Shown in pieces: positions 48,532 through 58,252 of a stretch of 64,000 nt of DNA (the stretch's first letter is position 1; every line of letters starts with the position of its first letter). Source of the stretch: an uncultured Gammaproteobacteria bacterium (GTDB taxonomy: Bacteria; Pseudomonadota; Gammaproteobacteria; UBA4575); assembly GCA_951812785.1 (NCBI GenBank), contig OX638335.1, forward strand, positions 2,037,712 through 2,101,711, written 5' to 3'. The position numbers and the translations under genes were made by a program. The notes beneath the pieces were generated by a model that was not told the DNA's origin, did not search any database, and saw nothing but the letters and a program-made list of their open reading frames with translations.

Positions 48532-49478
48532 GAGTATCGTACTGCTAGCTCATTGGTTGCCTTCACCAAAGCATGCACAATCTCAGGCTCACTAGCAGAG
48601 TGACCACTGGTGGATGCAACATAATAATCAGCCTGAGGCCAAGCTTGGTGTAGCGCGAAAGCCTGCTGAATAGGACACACAACATCATAGCGACCATGAA
48701 CAATATAACCTGGAACATCCCTCAATAAGTAAGCATTGCGTAATAATTGATCCGGTTTTAAATATGAGTCATGCATAAAATAGTGGCATTCAATTCTGGC
48801 CAAACTGAGTGCAACTTCATCGCTGCCAAAATGATCCGTCACACTTTGTTTAGGGCGCAAGGTAGAAGTGCGGCCTTCCCATATTGACCATTCACGCGCT
48901 GCTTTTAGTTGCTCTTGTTTATCATCACTGGTTAAACGGCGATAATACGCTTTCACCATATCTTTGCGTTCTTCTTCGGGAATAACAGCTTGATAGTCTT
49001 GCCAATACTCTGGAAATATTGCACTGGCACCTTGTTGATAGAACCAGGCAATATCCTCTGGCCGACAAAGGAATATTCCTCTAAGTACTAAGCCTAATAC
49101 CTTATCTGGGTGAGTCTCTGCGTAAGCAATGCCTAAAGTAGACCCCCAGGAACCACCAAACACTACCCACTTATCAATATTCAACTCATTACGTATTCTC
49201 TCGATATCAGCAATTAAATGTTGGGTAGTATTATCTTCTAAGCTTGCATGCGGTTTAGAACGGCCTGAACCACGTTGATCGAAGAGAATAATTCGATACT
49301 TCTCTGGATCAAAGAATCTAGGATGATAACTTTCACAACCTACACCTGGACCGCCATGTAGAAAAACTGCAGGTATCCCTTGTGGATTTCCATACTCGGC
49401 TATCCATAATTCATGTCCTTTTGAAACCGGCAGATAAAATTCTTTGCGTGAGGATATCTCTGGATAAAGTGTTAACAT
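48528..49478 (-). CDS. pip: Prolyl iminopeptidase
   Basis: S33-family alpha/beta-hydrolase removing N-terminal proline. 316 residues: AVFLHGGPGVGCESYHPRFF (oxyanion hole HGGP), LFDQRGSGRSKPHA, nucleophile elbow FGGSWGSTLGIAYA, Asp in VHGRYDVVCPIQ, His in STSGHSASEPE. The start overlaps no gene and dtd follows with ATGA coupling. Confidence 0.94.
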   Translation of the reverse strand: MLTLYPEISSRKEFYLPVSKGHELWIAEYGNPQGIPAVFLHGGPGVGCESYHPRFFDPEKYRIILFDQRGSGRSKPHASLEDNTTQHLIADIERIRNELNIDKWVVFGGSWGSTLGIAYAETHPDKVLGLVLRGIFLCRPEDIAWFYQQGASAIFPEYWQDYQAVIPEEERKDMVKAYYRRLTSDDKQEQLKAAREWSIWEGRTSTLRPKQSVTDHFGSDEVALSLARIECHYFMHDSYLKPDQLLRNAYLLRDVPGYIVHGRYDVVCPIQQAFALHQAWPQADYYVASTSGHSASEPEIVHALVKATNELAVRYS

Positions 49479-49507
49479 TTATAGCATTCAGTGTTTGAGT
49501 TAGTCAC

Positions 49508-50260
49508 ATGCAATATATAAAACCACCTAAGTCGTTATTACACCTGAGCGGCAAAGCCATTGCTGATTATGAAATGATCCAAGCTAATGACCGAGTATTG
49601 CTTGGGCTTTCTGGTGGTAAAGACTCACTGAGCCTACTGCATATTTTATTACATTTAAAAAGACATGCACCGATTTCTTTTGATGTTGGCGTAATTACGG
49701 TAGATCCACAATCGGACTCATTTGATCCATCACCTTTAAAACCATACCTTAAGTCTTTAGGCGTGCCTTATTTTTATCAGTCGGAACCTATTTTAGGTTT
49801 AGCGGATAAACATATGGACAACAAATCTTTCTGCTCATTTTGCTCGCGCATGAAGCGTGGCGTTATTTATAGTACTGCCAGAAAAGAAAATTATAACGTC
49901 ATTGCGCTAGCGCAACACTTGGATGACCTTGCAGAAAGCTTTTTAATGTCTGCCTTTCATGGTGGGCAATTGAATACTATGAAAGCTAACTATGTTATTG
50001 ATGCTGGTGATCTTCGTGTGATTCGCCCATTAGTCTATACACGTGAAAGACAAACACAGGCCTTTGCTGAAGATGCAAAATTACCAGTGATCCCAGAAAA
50101 CTGCCCTGCCTGTTTTGAAATGCCCACGCAGCGGCATTACTTCAAGCAGTTGTTAAACAATGAAGAGAAAAACAATCCAGGGGTATACAAAAGCTTATTA
50201 TCGGCCATGAGGCCATTAATCAGCAAAGACAATACACGCAATCAAGCCGTCAATTCGTAG
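49508..50260 (+). CDS. TtcA-family PP-loop tRNA thiolation protein
   Basis: 250 residues. PP-loop LLGLSGGKDSLSLLHIL, the first Cys pair in SFCSFCSRMKRGVIYSTAR, IALAQHLDDLAESFLMSAFH, and IPENCPACFEMPTQR with a further Cys pair. This is the TtcA/TilS-like fold that uses an Fe-S cluster for 2-thiolation (TtcA: cytidine 32). Identity to TtcA itself is not certain because a paralogous branch with the same motifs exists. Monocistronic start 30 bases from the divergent pip. Confidence 0.78.
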   Translation: MQYIKPPKSLLHLSGKAIADYEMIQANDRVLLGLSGGKDSLSLLHILLHLKRHAPISFDVGVITVDPQSDSFDPSPLKPYLKSLGVPYFYQSEPILGLADKHMDNKSFCSFCSRMKRGVIYSTARKENYNVIALAQHLDDLAESFLMSAFHGGQLNTMKANYVIDAGDLRVIRPLVYTRERQTQAFAEDAKLPVIPENCPACFEMPTQRHYFKQLLNNEEKNNPGVYKSLLSAMRPLISKDNTRNQAVNS

Positions 50261-50279
50261 TATTTTTAATTCAGAACTT

Positions 50280-51155
50280 TTGAAAAATCTTCTTACTAAA
50301 TTAAGCTTGGGATTTTTATCTTGTTTTTCTCTAAGCATGCACCATCGTTTAGGTGGATTTATAGGTTCTTTACTTTTTGTTTTTAAAAATCGGAATAAGC
50401 ATATTGCACAGGTAAATATTAGCCTTTGCTTTGCAAATCTAAACGATGCCGACAAACAACACTTGCTAAAAAAAACATTACAGGAAAATGGTAAAACACT
50501 TATCGAATGTTTTTGGTTATGGCGACATCCTCAGAAAGTATTAGGTGCGTTACTAGGCAATATAAAAAATCATGACTTACTACAACGTGCGAGCAAACAA
50601 GGCACTATCTTTGTTACACCTCATTTTGGATCTTGGGAATTTATAGGCTTACTCACTGCAGCAAATAGCGACTTACTTATCTTATATGCGCCGCCCAAGT
50701 CTGAACATATTACGATGCTTTCTTGCCAAGGCAGAAGCAGTACTGGTGGAACAGTAGTAAGCACTAACAAATTAAATGCTAAACATTTAATGAAGCATAT
50801 TAAAAATGGTGGCAGTGTGGGGATATTGCCGGATCAGGTCCCCGAAGGAAACGGTGGTGTGTATTCCTCTTTCTACGGTAGACAAGCTTACACTAGCACC
50901 TTAGTTTGCAAGCTGGCTAAAAAATTACAATGCCCAGTCGTATTTTGTTATGCCTTACGAAACACGCAAAAATCATTGAAGTACGATGCCTACTACTATG
51001 ACGCACCTGAAGAAATATTTAACGAAGACACAACACTCGCTACAGATGTTTTAAATAAATGTATTGAAGATTTTGTCAATACATCGCCAGAACAATATGT
51101 ATGGGGTTACAAAAGATTCAAAAATCCTGCGCCAGGCGATAGTAATCCTTACTAG
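50280..51155 (+). CDS. LpxL/HtrB-family lipid A acyltransferase
   Basis: 291 residues from TTG 50280; the ATG at 50340 would cut off the N-terminal membrane helix typical of the family, so I prefer TTG. Motifs: the catalytic HFGSWE (His-x4-Glu) in FVTPHFGSWEFIGLLTA, the substrate segment VGILPDQVPEGNGG with the conserved Asp, and the Arg-containing end. Such enzymes add a secondary acyl chain to lipid A at the inner membrane. It lies 19 bases after the TtcA-family gene. Confidence 0.83.
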   Translation: MKNLLTKLSLGFLSCFSLSMHHRLGGFIGSLLFVFKNRNKHIAQVNISLCFANLNDADKQHLLKKTLQENGKTLIECFWLWRHPQKVLGALLGNIKNHDLLQRASKQGTIFVTPHFGSWEFIGLLTAANSDLLILYAPPKSEHITMLSCQGRSSTGGTVVSTNKLNAKHLMKHIKNGGSVGILPDQVPEGNGGVYSSFYGRQAYTSTLVCKLAKKLQCPVVFCYALRNTQKSLKYDAYYYDAPEEIFNEDTTLATDVLNKCIEDFVNTSPEQYVWGYKRFKNPAPGDSNPY

Positions 51156-51195
51156 GTTATTCTTACTGGGCTATCCTTAGAGACAAACTTCTTGA

Positions 51196-51774
51196 TTAAA
51201 TTACTCGTTTAGCCACAATCATTGCCTGATTACGCCATCCCTGTTGGATATCTCCACTCACCCCCTCCTCTCTATACACTAATACTTCCATTCCATCACA
51301 TAGCGTTAGAAGTTCATTTTTCGCTAACAAATAGTCAGGGTTGGTTGTACCAATTTGATGCGCCTTTTCTAGCGTAAAGGTTTGGTAAAACAACAAACCT
51401 CCAACATGCAGGCTGTTACATAATATGGGAAAAGTCGGCCTATGCAAAAACTGCGACACCGTCACTACGTCAAAGCTTTCTTTTTTTGGTGGTGTCTTTT
51501 CCACGTCTCGCACACCTGTACTAATATTTAAATTATTTTTCTGGGAGTAATTATCTAATTTTTCTAGTGCGGTAGACGAAACATCCCACGCATGCACTTG
51601 CAGTTTCTGTTTTGCTAGCAAGATTGCATTTGCCCCCATTCCACAAGCAAGGTCTAATGCCTTACCAGTATTTGGTAATAGATGAGAATTTTCAATCAGT
51701 ACTGTGCTTGGGGTAATGTCCTCACAGCCCTGCTGAAAATAAATATTATTCCACTTATCAGAAATGGAACTCAT
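51196..51774 (-). CDS. SAM-dependent methyltransferase (TehB-like)
   Basis: 192 residues, class I Rossmann methyltransferase: SAM motif I ALDLACGMGANAILLAKQ, acidic motif II VHAWDVSSTALEKL, motif IV FDVVTVSQFLHRP, and the late-strand segment GGLLFYQTFTLEKAHQ. It resembles the TehB/thiopurine-methyltransferase branch; substrate unknown. It lies 7 bases after trkH on the same strand. Confidence 0.75.
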   Translation of the reverse strand: MSSISDKWNNIYFQQGCEDITPSTVLIENSHLLPNTGKALDLACGMGANAILLAKQKLQVHAWDVSSTALEKLDNYSQKNNLNISTGVRDVEKTPPKKESFDVVTVSQFLHRPTFPILCNSLHVGGLLFYQTFTLEKAHQIGTTNPDYLLAKNELLTLCDGMEVLVYREEGVSGDIQQGWRNQAMIVAKRVI

Positions 51775-51781
51775 TAGATAC

Positions 51782-53236
51782 TTAGCGTTGCCAAAATACA
51801 GGCGTGAATATAACTAACAGTGTAAAAATTTCAAGGCGACCAAGCAGCATGCCTAAACATAAAACGATCTTGCTAAATCCATTGATACTTGAATAGTTTT
51901 GTGCAACTTCTCCTAAACCTGGGCCTAAATTATTCAGTGTTGCAGCCACTGCTGAATAGGCTGTCACTTGGTCTATACCTGTCGCCATCAACAGTAATAG
52001 CATAACAATAAACACCGCTATATAAGCAGATAAGAACCCCCATACTGCTTCCATAATTCGATTCTCTACCGGCTTCTTACCAAGCTTTACTGCAAATTGT
52101 GCATTGGGATGTATCAAGCGCATAATTTCACGCATACCTTGTTTAAACAAAAGTAGTATACGAATTACTTTCATCCCACCTCCGGTAGACCCAGCACAAC
52201 CACCGATAAAGCTAATCATAATTAACAGAACAGGTAAAACTGTTGGCCAGAGATAAAAATTCTCAGAGGTAAACCCAGTCGTAGTGCCCATTGAGACTAC
52301 CTGGAAAATAGATTTTGTTGCTAATGCAAACCATGCTTGATTGGATTGGTGCATATACAAAACACTAAACGCAAACACACTAACAACTGCCAGAATTGAA
52401 ATGTACATTTTGAATTCAGCATCTCGCCAGTAATATAGCATTGAGCGGTTACGCCACACTATAAAATGCAATCCGAAATTTGCACCAGAAGCCAGCATAA
52501 AAACAATAGCGACCCATTCAATCGTTGCGCTATTAAAGTACTGAATATTTAGATCATGTGTTGAAAACCCGCCAATCGCAATTGTTGAGAAACTATGACT
52601 CACAGCATCAAAGATGCTCATTCCAGCAAACCAATATGTTAGTGCGCACAAAACTGTTAGTGACAAATAGATATACCACAATGCTTTTGCTGTTTCGGTA
52701 ATTCTAGGTGTTAACTTACTATCCTTTACTGGGCCGGGCGTTTCTGCACGATACAGTTGCATTCCTCCAACACCTAACATTGGCAGGATGGCAACGGCTA
52801 AAACAATAATCCCCATACCACCTAACCACTGAAGTTGTTGCCTGTAAAATAAAATTGAATAAGGAAGGTTGTCTAACTGGGTTAATACCGTTGCACCCGT
52901 GGTGGTTAAACCTGAGATAGACTCAAATAAGCTGTCAATAATAGATATATGTACAGCCTCTGAAAGTAATAATGGTAATGCCCCAAATGCGCCTAACACT
53001 GTCCAAAATAAAACAACAATAATAAACCCATCACGCAATCGAAGGTCACCATGATGCTTGTGATAAGGTAACCACAGAAGAAACCCTGTTAGCACTGTCG
53101 CTACAAATGCATTGCCAAAACTATTGTAGACATCTGTTTCACCATAATACATACCCACCAATAATGGCGGCAGCATAGTGATACTAAATACCATTAACAA
53201 CTGACCTAGAATTCGTTGAATGACTGTACGTTGCAT
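51782..53236 (-). CDS. trkH: Trk potassium transporter membrane subunit TrkH
   Basis: 484 residues, ten or so helices in the four-fold M1-P-M2 layout. Filter-region segments: ISGLTTTGATVL, FSTIAIGGFSTHD, VSMGTTTGFTSENF and AVAATLNNLGPGLGE (Gly residues of the K+ filter). It carries K+ uptake with TrkA as nucleotide-binding gate. 33 bases from trkA. Confidence 0.95.
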   Translation of the reverse strand: MQRTVIQRILGQLLMVFSITMLPPLLVGMYYGETDVYNSFGNAFVATVLTGFLLWLPYHKHHGDLRLRDGFIIVVLFWTVLGAFGALPLLLSEAVHISIIDSLFESISGLTTTGATVLTQLDNLPYSILFYRQQLQWLGGMGIIVLAVAILPMLGVGGMQLYRAETPGPVKDSKLTPRITETAKALWYIYLSLTVLCALTYWFAGMSIFDAVSHSFSTIAIGGFSTHDLNIQYFNSATIEWVAIVFMLASGANFGLHFIVWRNRSMLYYWRDAEFKMYISILAVVSVFAFSVLYMHQSNQAWFALATKSIFQVVSMGTTTGFTSENFYLWPTVLPVLLIMISFIGGCAGSTGGGMKVIRILLLFKQGMREIMRLIHPNAQFAVKLGKKPVENRIMEAVWGFLSAYIAVFIVMLLLLMATGIDQVTAYSAVAATLNNLGPGLGEVAQNYSSINGFSKIVLCLGMLLGRLEIFTLLVIFTPVFWQR

Positions 53237-53269
53237 ACTCGCTGGTAGTTCCTATATTACAAGTAGTCT

Positions 53270-54643
53270 CTACACAAAAGTGGCACTAACTTGAAACATT
53301 TTTTCTACATCGCTGACTTTATGCTTATCCGCCAAAAACATAATGACGTGATCTTCAGGTTCAATAATTAAATTAGGCTTAGAAATAAGCACTTCATCAT
53401 CACGGACAATTGCTCCTACAGCAGCGCCACGAGGTAACTTTAATTCTGATATTTTACGACCGACAACTTTTGATGTGTTTTCATCACCATGAGCAACTGC
53501 CTCTATCGCTTCAGCCGAGCCTTTACGTAATGAGTGCACTGCGACTACATCACCTCTGCGAATATGTGCTAACAATGCACCAATAGTGACTTGTTGAGGA
53601 GAGATTGCTATATCAATCATGCCGCTTTCTACTAACTCTACATAACTAGGCCGATTGATTAATGACATAGTTTTTCTCGCACCTAAGCGCTTTGCTAGCA
53701 TCGCTGATAAAATATTTGCTTCGTCATCATTGGTTAACGCACAAAACACATCGACGCTATCAATGTTTTCATCCACTAGCATATTTTCATCCGCGGCATC
53801 ACCATATAGCACAATCGTCTTATCTAATGTCTCAGATAATACCCGCGCCCGATCTGCATCACGTTCAATTAGCTTGACTCGAAAGTGCGGCTCTAGAATT
53901 GCCGCAAGCTGTGAGCCAATATTTCCTCCGCCAGCAATTAACACTCGTCGATTTGGTTTATCCAAGCCCTGTAGCAGGGTTGTTACATTTTTAGCTTGTG
54001 CTGTGGATGCGACAAAAAACAAGTCATCTCCAGCTTCTATAATTGTGCTGTCACCAATGTTTAACGTCTCTTCACCACGGTACATTGCAACTATCGAAGT
54101 ATCCATAGTCTTCATGCCATCAAATATCTTACTAATGGGCTTTCCTACAATTTGACTATTATCATGAACCTTAATTGCGACTAGCTGAACCTTACCATTA
54201 GCAAAGTTTAGAACTTGTAGTGCACCAGGATGTTCTATTAAGTTTTGTACATATCTTGATACCAGCAATTCAGGACTAATCAAAACATCAACCGGCAGCG
54301 CCTCTTGCACGAATAGATCTTGATAATCCAAATAATCTGCCGTTCGTACGCGTGCTATTTTTGTCGGTGTATGAAATAAAGTGTAGGCCACTTGGCAGGC
54401 GACCATATTTGTCTCATCGCTATTAGTCAGTGCCACAATCATATTGGCGTCGCGCGCACCCGCTTGTTCTAAAATACTAGGGTATGATGCGTGGCCTGTA
54501 ATTGTCTGCAAATCGGCACGATCCTGAATTTCTCGCAATACTTTAGGATTGCTATCAACTAAGGTAATGTCGTTGGACTCATTAGCCAAGCTAAGAGCCA
54601 ATGATCCGCCAACTTGTCCAGCACCTAGAATTATTATTTTCAT
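53270..54643 (-). CDS. trkA: Trk potassium transporter peripheral subunit TrkA
   Basis: 457 residues with two RCK/KTN units: the first NAD fold MKIIILGAGQVGGSLALSLA, then TrkA_C, then a second NAD fold RVLIAGGGNIGSQLAAILE, and a second TrkA_C near the C-terminus. Binds NAD(H)/ATP and gates TrkH. Follows the NtrX-like gene on the same strand. Confidence 0.96.
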   Translation of the reverse strand: MKIIILGAGQVGGSLALSLANESNDITLVDSNPKVLREIQDRADLQTITGHASYPSILEQAGARDANMIVALTNSDETNMVACQVAYTLFHTPTKIARVRTADYLDYQDLFVQEALPVDVLISPELLVSRYVQNLIEHPGALQVLNFANGKVQLVAIKVHDNSQIVGKPISKIFDGMKTMDTSIVAMYRGEETLNIGDSTIIEAGDDLFFVASTAQAKNVTTLLQGLDKPNRRVLIAGGGNIGSQLAAILEPHFRVKLIERDADRARVLSETLDKTIVLYGDAADENMLVDENIDSVDVFCALTNDDEANILSAMLAKRLGARKTMSLINRPSYVELVESGMIDIAISPQQVTIGALLAHIRRGDVVAVHSLRKGSAEAIEAVAHGDENTSKVVGRKISELKLPRGAAVGAIVRDDEVLISKPNLIIEPEDHVIMFLADKHKVSDVEKMFQVSATFV

Positions 54644-54703
54644 TGATTATATGAGATCAAATTTGGCTCGAATTGTATCTTCATTCGCAGCTAACAAACA
54701 CCG

Positions 54704-56041
54704 TTAACTTGAATCTTTTGAACCAATTCCTAGAGAACGCAATTTTCGATATAAGTGCGTTCTTTCCATCCCCACCAGTTCGGCAAGTTTGCTAACACTG
54801 CCATCAACTCTTTTTAACTGGCGCAACAGATATTGTTTTTCAAATGCTTCACGCGCCTCACGAAGCGGCATATCTAGTAAGCTTTCAACAATGGTTGATT
54901 TATTTTCTACTTCACTGGATTTGCTTGGAAGTGCCTGTTTAACATCATCGACCGTAATTTCCTCACTTCCCCCCGTTACCAGAAGTTCTTGAATAATTGC
55001 TTTTAATTCTGTGATATTACGCGGCCATTGATAATGCAAAAATGCGTTCTGGGCAGCAATTGAGCACTTACGGTAATCGTAATTATCAGACGCACATAAG
55101 TTATCAATAATGAGATTCACTAATTCAGGGATGTCTTCACTATGGCTTCTTAACGGAGGTACGCTAATACGTGTCATTGATAATGTTGTTTGTAGATCAC
55201 TTAATATTGATGGTGCTTCTGTGGTTATTGACGCGGCAACTTTTACATTAAATCGTTTAAACACTTGCACTGCTGATAGTTGCTGTAAAAGATCAACAAG
55301 TCTTTTCTGTACAACTTGATTTATCTGGTCAGCATTTTCAAAAAATATAGTGCCACCTCGAGCGAGCTTTACTGAATCTATAAGTTCCGTTTTAAGTTTA
55401 GACCAAGTTGATTCATCTGCCCTGGCCATATCAAACTGCTCACTGCTAACCATCACAAAAGGTTTACCAGCACGCTCGCCCAGCTCGTGAATATAGCGCG
55501 CGATTGTATACCTCCCTGAGCCTTCTTCACCAGACACAAACAAATTAGTATTCACTTGAGCGCAACGTTCACAAATCTCAAACAACTTTTTCATGACAGC
55601 GCTTTCTCCAACAGGTGTCACAAAATTCTTATTTACATTCCTTACGAGTGTATTTATATCATCTTGTTTGTTTCTGCTACCTAGAGCTTTTCGAATTGTT
55701 TGGATCAGCTTTGCCGTTGTCGGTGGCTTTTCAACAAATGCGTAGGCCCCCAAACGGGTTGCTTCCACTGCGGTTTCAACCGTGCCGTGCCCTGACATCA
55801 TCACCACAGGACATTGTAAAACTTTATTATCTTTCCAGTCTTTTAATAAAGTAATCCCGTCTTCATCAGGCATCCAAATATCCAACAGCACCAAATCGTA
55901 TTCAGACTGAGTAATTTGTTGGCGCGCACTTGCCGCTGTTTCAGCGGCGTTCACTCGATAACCCTCATCAGTTAAGATGTCACTTACTAGCCCACAAATA
56001 TCTGGCTCGTCATCAACTACTAGGATTCTTTCAGTATTCAT
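54704..56041 (-). CDS. NtrX-like response regulator with degenerate AAA+ domain
   Basis: 445 residues: receiver domain (MNTERILVVDDEPDICGLV, phospho-Asp in LVLLDIWMPDEDG, Lys in AFVEKPP), an AAA+ domain, and a Fis-type helix-turn-helix (SVSKLAELVGMERTHLYRKL). The AAA+ domain is not functional by inspection: Walker A is GEEGSGRYT (Lys replaced by Arg), Walker B is GGTIFFENADQ, the ELFGHEKGAFTGA sigma-54 contact motif is absent, and the arginine-finger segment (GRFREDLYYRL) is lost. It should therefore bind DNA but not drive sigma-54 polymerase. Some NtrX proteins in other lineages also lack GAFTGA. Confidence 0.85.
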   Translation of the reverse strand: MNTERILVVDDEPDICGLVSDILTDEGYRVNAAETAASARQQITQSEYDLVLLDIWMPDEDGITLLKDWKDNKVLQCPVVMMSGHGTVETAVEATRLGAYAFVEKPPTTAKLIQTIRKALGSRNKQDDINTLVRNVNKNFVTPVGESAVMKKLFEICERCAQVNTNLFVSGEEGSGRYTIARYIHELGERAGKPFVMVSSEQFDMARADESTWSKLKTELIDSVKLARGGTIFFENADQINQVVQKRLVDLLQQLSAVQVFKRFNVKVAASITTEAPSILSDLQTTLSMTRISVPPLRSHSEDIPELVNLIIDNLCASDNYDYRKCSIAAQNAFLHYQWPRNITELKAIIQELLVTGGSEEITVDDVKQALPSKSSEVENKSTIVESLLDMPLREAREAFEKQYLLRQLKRVDGSVSKLAELVGMERTHLYRKLRSLGIGSKDSS

Positions 56042-58252
56042 CTAGTTTCTACTCTCAATTTTTTCTTTATCTTTTTTCGCCGCATAATCATATAAAGGAA
56101 AACGTATATTAATAGAGGCACCACCCTGTTTTTGATTTGTCGCTCTTATAACGCCATTATGCTCTTCTATTATTTTTTTAACGATCGCTAAGCCCAAACC
56201 ATTCCCTTTTGGCTTAGTTGTCATATAGGGGTCAAAAGCACGCCCCAAGACGTCGTTAGGAAACCCTGGTCCATTATCAACAATTTCAATACCAGCATGC
56301 TTTGTATTGGCAAATTCAAACAGGAAAGTATTAATCGTTAATATACATTGTTCCCCATCAGGCATAGACTCAATCGCATTCTTGATTAAGTTATGTATTA
56401 CTTGGCGTAGTCTTACAGAGTCTCCTCGTATATTCAGTGAATTTTCTTCTAGATTTAACTTTATATTTACACTCTTTTGGTCACCTTTATATAATTCAAC
56501 TGTATCTAGCACTAAGCTATTTAGGTCTAACGGTGTTGGCTCCATCATTGGCATACGTGCGTAGTCAGAAAAATCATTTACCATTAACTTCATTGATTCA
56601 ACCTGTTGAACAATTGTATGCGTTGCACGATCAACTATCTCAAATTGATCTGTAGCCAGATTGGGCAATAACTTTCTACGTAACCTTTCAGCAGACAGCT
56701 GTATAGGCGTAAGTGGATTTTTGATTTCATGCGCTAGTCGTCTAGCAACTTCACCCCATGCCGAATCCCTTTGTGCTTGAAGCAATGTCGTCACATCATC
56801 AAATACTAAGACACAACCTCGCTGCGATTCTTCCTCACTAGGTAGCTTGACTGTTTTACATAGAATAGTCTTTGTACCCTGCGGGGTGAACACTTCCATT
56901 TCCATCTGCCATTCTTCTGTTTCTTCTCTAATCTTACTATCCACCAATGCGCAAAAGTCTTTTAGAAAACTATACGTTGTCCCTATTTGAACAAACTGTT
57001 TGCCAATAAACTGGTTCATATTGATATGAAATATCTCACTCGCCGCCGCATTAATTGTTTTCAAAGCAAATGAACTATCCAAACTCAAAACACCAGAAGA
57101 CAAATGTTCTAGTATTGTTTGTAAATACATGCGTTGATTTTCAATAATGCGTTGGTTAATGATTGTAGTATCACGCGCAACCGTAAGTCGCTCTGTCATT
57201 CTATTAAATGATGCCACCAACATACCCAGATCATCATTTTGTCTTACTGGTAATTTTTTATGATACTGACCAACAGCTACCGCTTTAGTCCCCTCAGCAA
57301 GTTCTTGAATGGGAGCAACTAAAACGCGCGACCAATAGAATGCAGCAAATACTGCAAATAGTGCACCTAATGCCAATACAAGAGTGAGTACTAATATAAA
57401 GTTTTGTTTAAGCGGGGTACGCAGATAAATTAATTCACTGTATTGTCCAAAGGCAGCTTGCACATTGGTAGCCAAGTCACTTATGCGATCTGAAACTGGA
57501 TATAAAAATTGCAGTAACCTTGTTTCACCTACTGTAGAATCTGAAGGAACTGGATAAACCATTCTAATTTGTAACCCAGCCTCTGTTGTAGGGTCTAATG
57601 CGACATAGCTTTCACCTTGAAGGGCGAGTTGCAAAACACTCTCACCAGGAAGTTGTGTCACGGCTGCGCTTGGCTCAGCATTGCCTGAAGCGATTATTCT
57701 ATTATTAGAATCAAATAGTGCTATTTCAGCAGCACCTGTGCTACTAAGCAAATCATTAATTAATAAAGTTGCATTAAAAGATTCTGCATCCACAAATTTT
57801 AATGCTAGTGGTTCAGCCTGTTGTCGCAAGGTTCTTATATGCAAATCAAGAGAAGAGCGGCTTAGATCCACTGCATCTTGTAAAGCACTTTCCACTTTTA
57901 CATCAAACCAACTATCAACACCGCGTTCTAATAGCCAAATAGAGAAGGTGTATACAATAAACACCGGCATACTTGCAGTGAGCACAAATAACAAAACTAA
58001 GCGCAAAGTTAACTTAGCCCCGGGCGCTTGGCGTCTTAAACGTCCCACTAGACGGCCAATGTTATAAATAATCAGTGCTATAAAAACTGCCAGCAAGGTC
58101 GCATTAATTGGCAATAACCAATTATGCAAACGTCCGAAATAAGCCACACTCTGTGTTGCATCGCCCATTAATAAAATTGCCGCAGCCAATGCTGCAAACA
58201 TGATAGCTAACAGCCATCGTTCGCGTACTAATACTTTTCTTACATCGGCCAT
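56042..58252 (-). CDS. NtrY-like membrane sensor histidine kinase
   Basis: About 736 residues from ATG 58252 (an in-frame ATG at 58279 gives nine more and overlaps DUF4390 by 40 bases). N-terminal membrane helices, a large periplasmic domain, a further helix (LVLTLVLALGALFAVFAAFY), HAMP (VLVAPIQELAEGTKAVAVGQ), PAS, HisKA (RRLAHEIKNPLTPIQLSAER, phospho-His) and HATPase_c (NLIKNAIESMPDG, DNGPGFPND, GNGLGLAIVKKI). Partner of the NtrX-like regulator one base downstream. Confidence 0.9.
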   Translation of the reverse strand: MADVRKVLVRERWLLAIMFAALAAAILLMGDATQSVAYFGRLHNWLLPINATLLAVFIALIIYNIGRLVGRLRRQAPGAKLTLRLVLLFVLTASMPVFIVYTFSIWLLERGVDSWFDVKVESALQDAVDLSRSSLDLHIRTLRQQAEPLALKFVDAESFNATLLINDLLSSTGAAEIALFDSNNRIIASGNAEPSAAVTQLPGESVLQLALQGESYVALDPTTEAGLQIRMVYPVPSDSTVGETRLLQFLYPVSDRISDLATNVQAAFGQYSELIYLRTPLKQNFILVLTLVLALGALFAVFAAFYWSRVLVAPIQELAEGTKAVAVGQYHKKLPVRQNDDLGMLVASFNRMTERLTVARDTTIINQRIIENQRMYLQTILEHLSSGVLSLDSSFALKTINAAASEIFHINMNQFIGKQFVQIGTTYSFLKDFCALVDSKIREETEEWQMEMEVFTPQGTKTILCKTVKLPSEEESQRGCVLVFDDVTTLLQAQRDSAWGEVARRLAHEIKNPLTPIQLSAERLRRKLLPNLATDQFEIVDRATHTIVQQVESMKLMVNDFSDYARMPMMEPTPLDLNSLVLDTVELYKGDQKSVNIKLNLEENSLNIRGDSVRLRQVIHNLIKNAIESMPDGEQCILTINTFLFEFANTKHAGIEIVDNGPGFPNDVLGRAFDPYMTTKPKGNGLGLAIVKKIIEEHNGVIRATNQKQGGASINIRFPLYDYAAKKDKEKIESRN

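Noticed and set aside
53655-54155. 166-codon plus-strand open frame opposite trkA
   Set aside because: Shadow of trkA, whose motifs and neighbours are clear; Ser/Ile-rich low-information protein.
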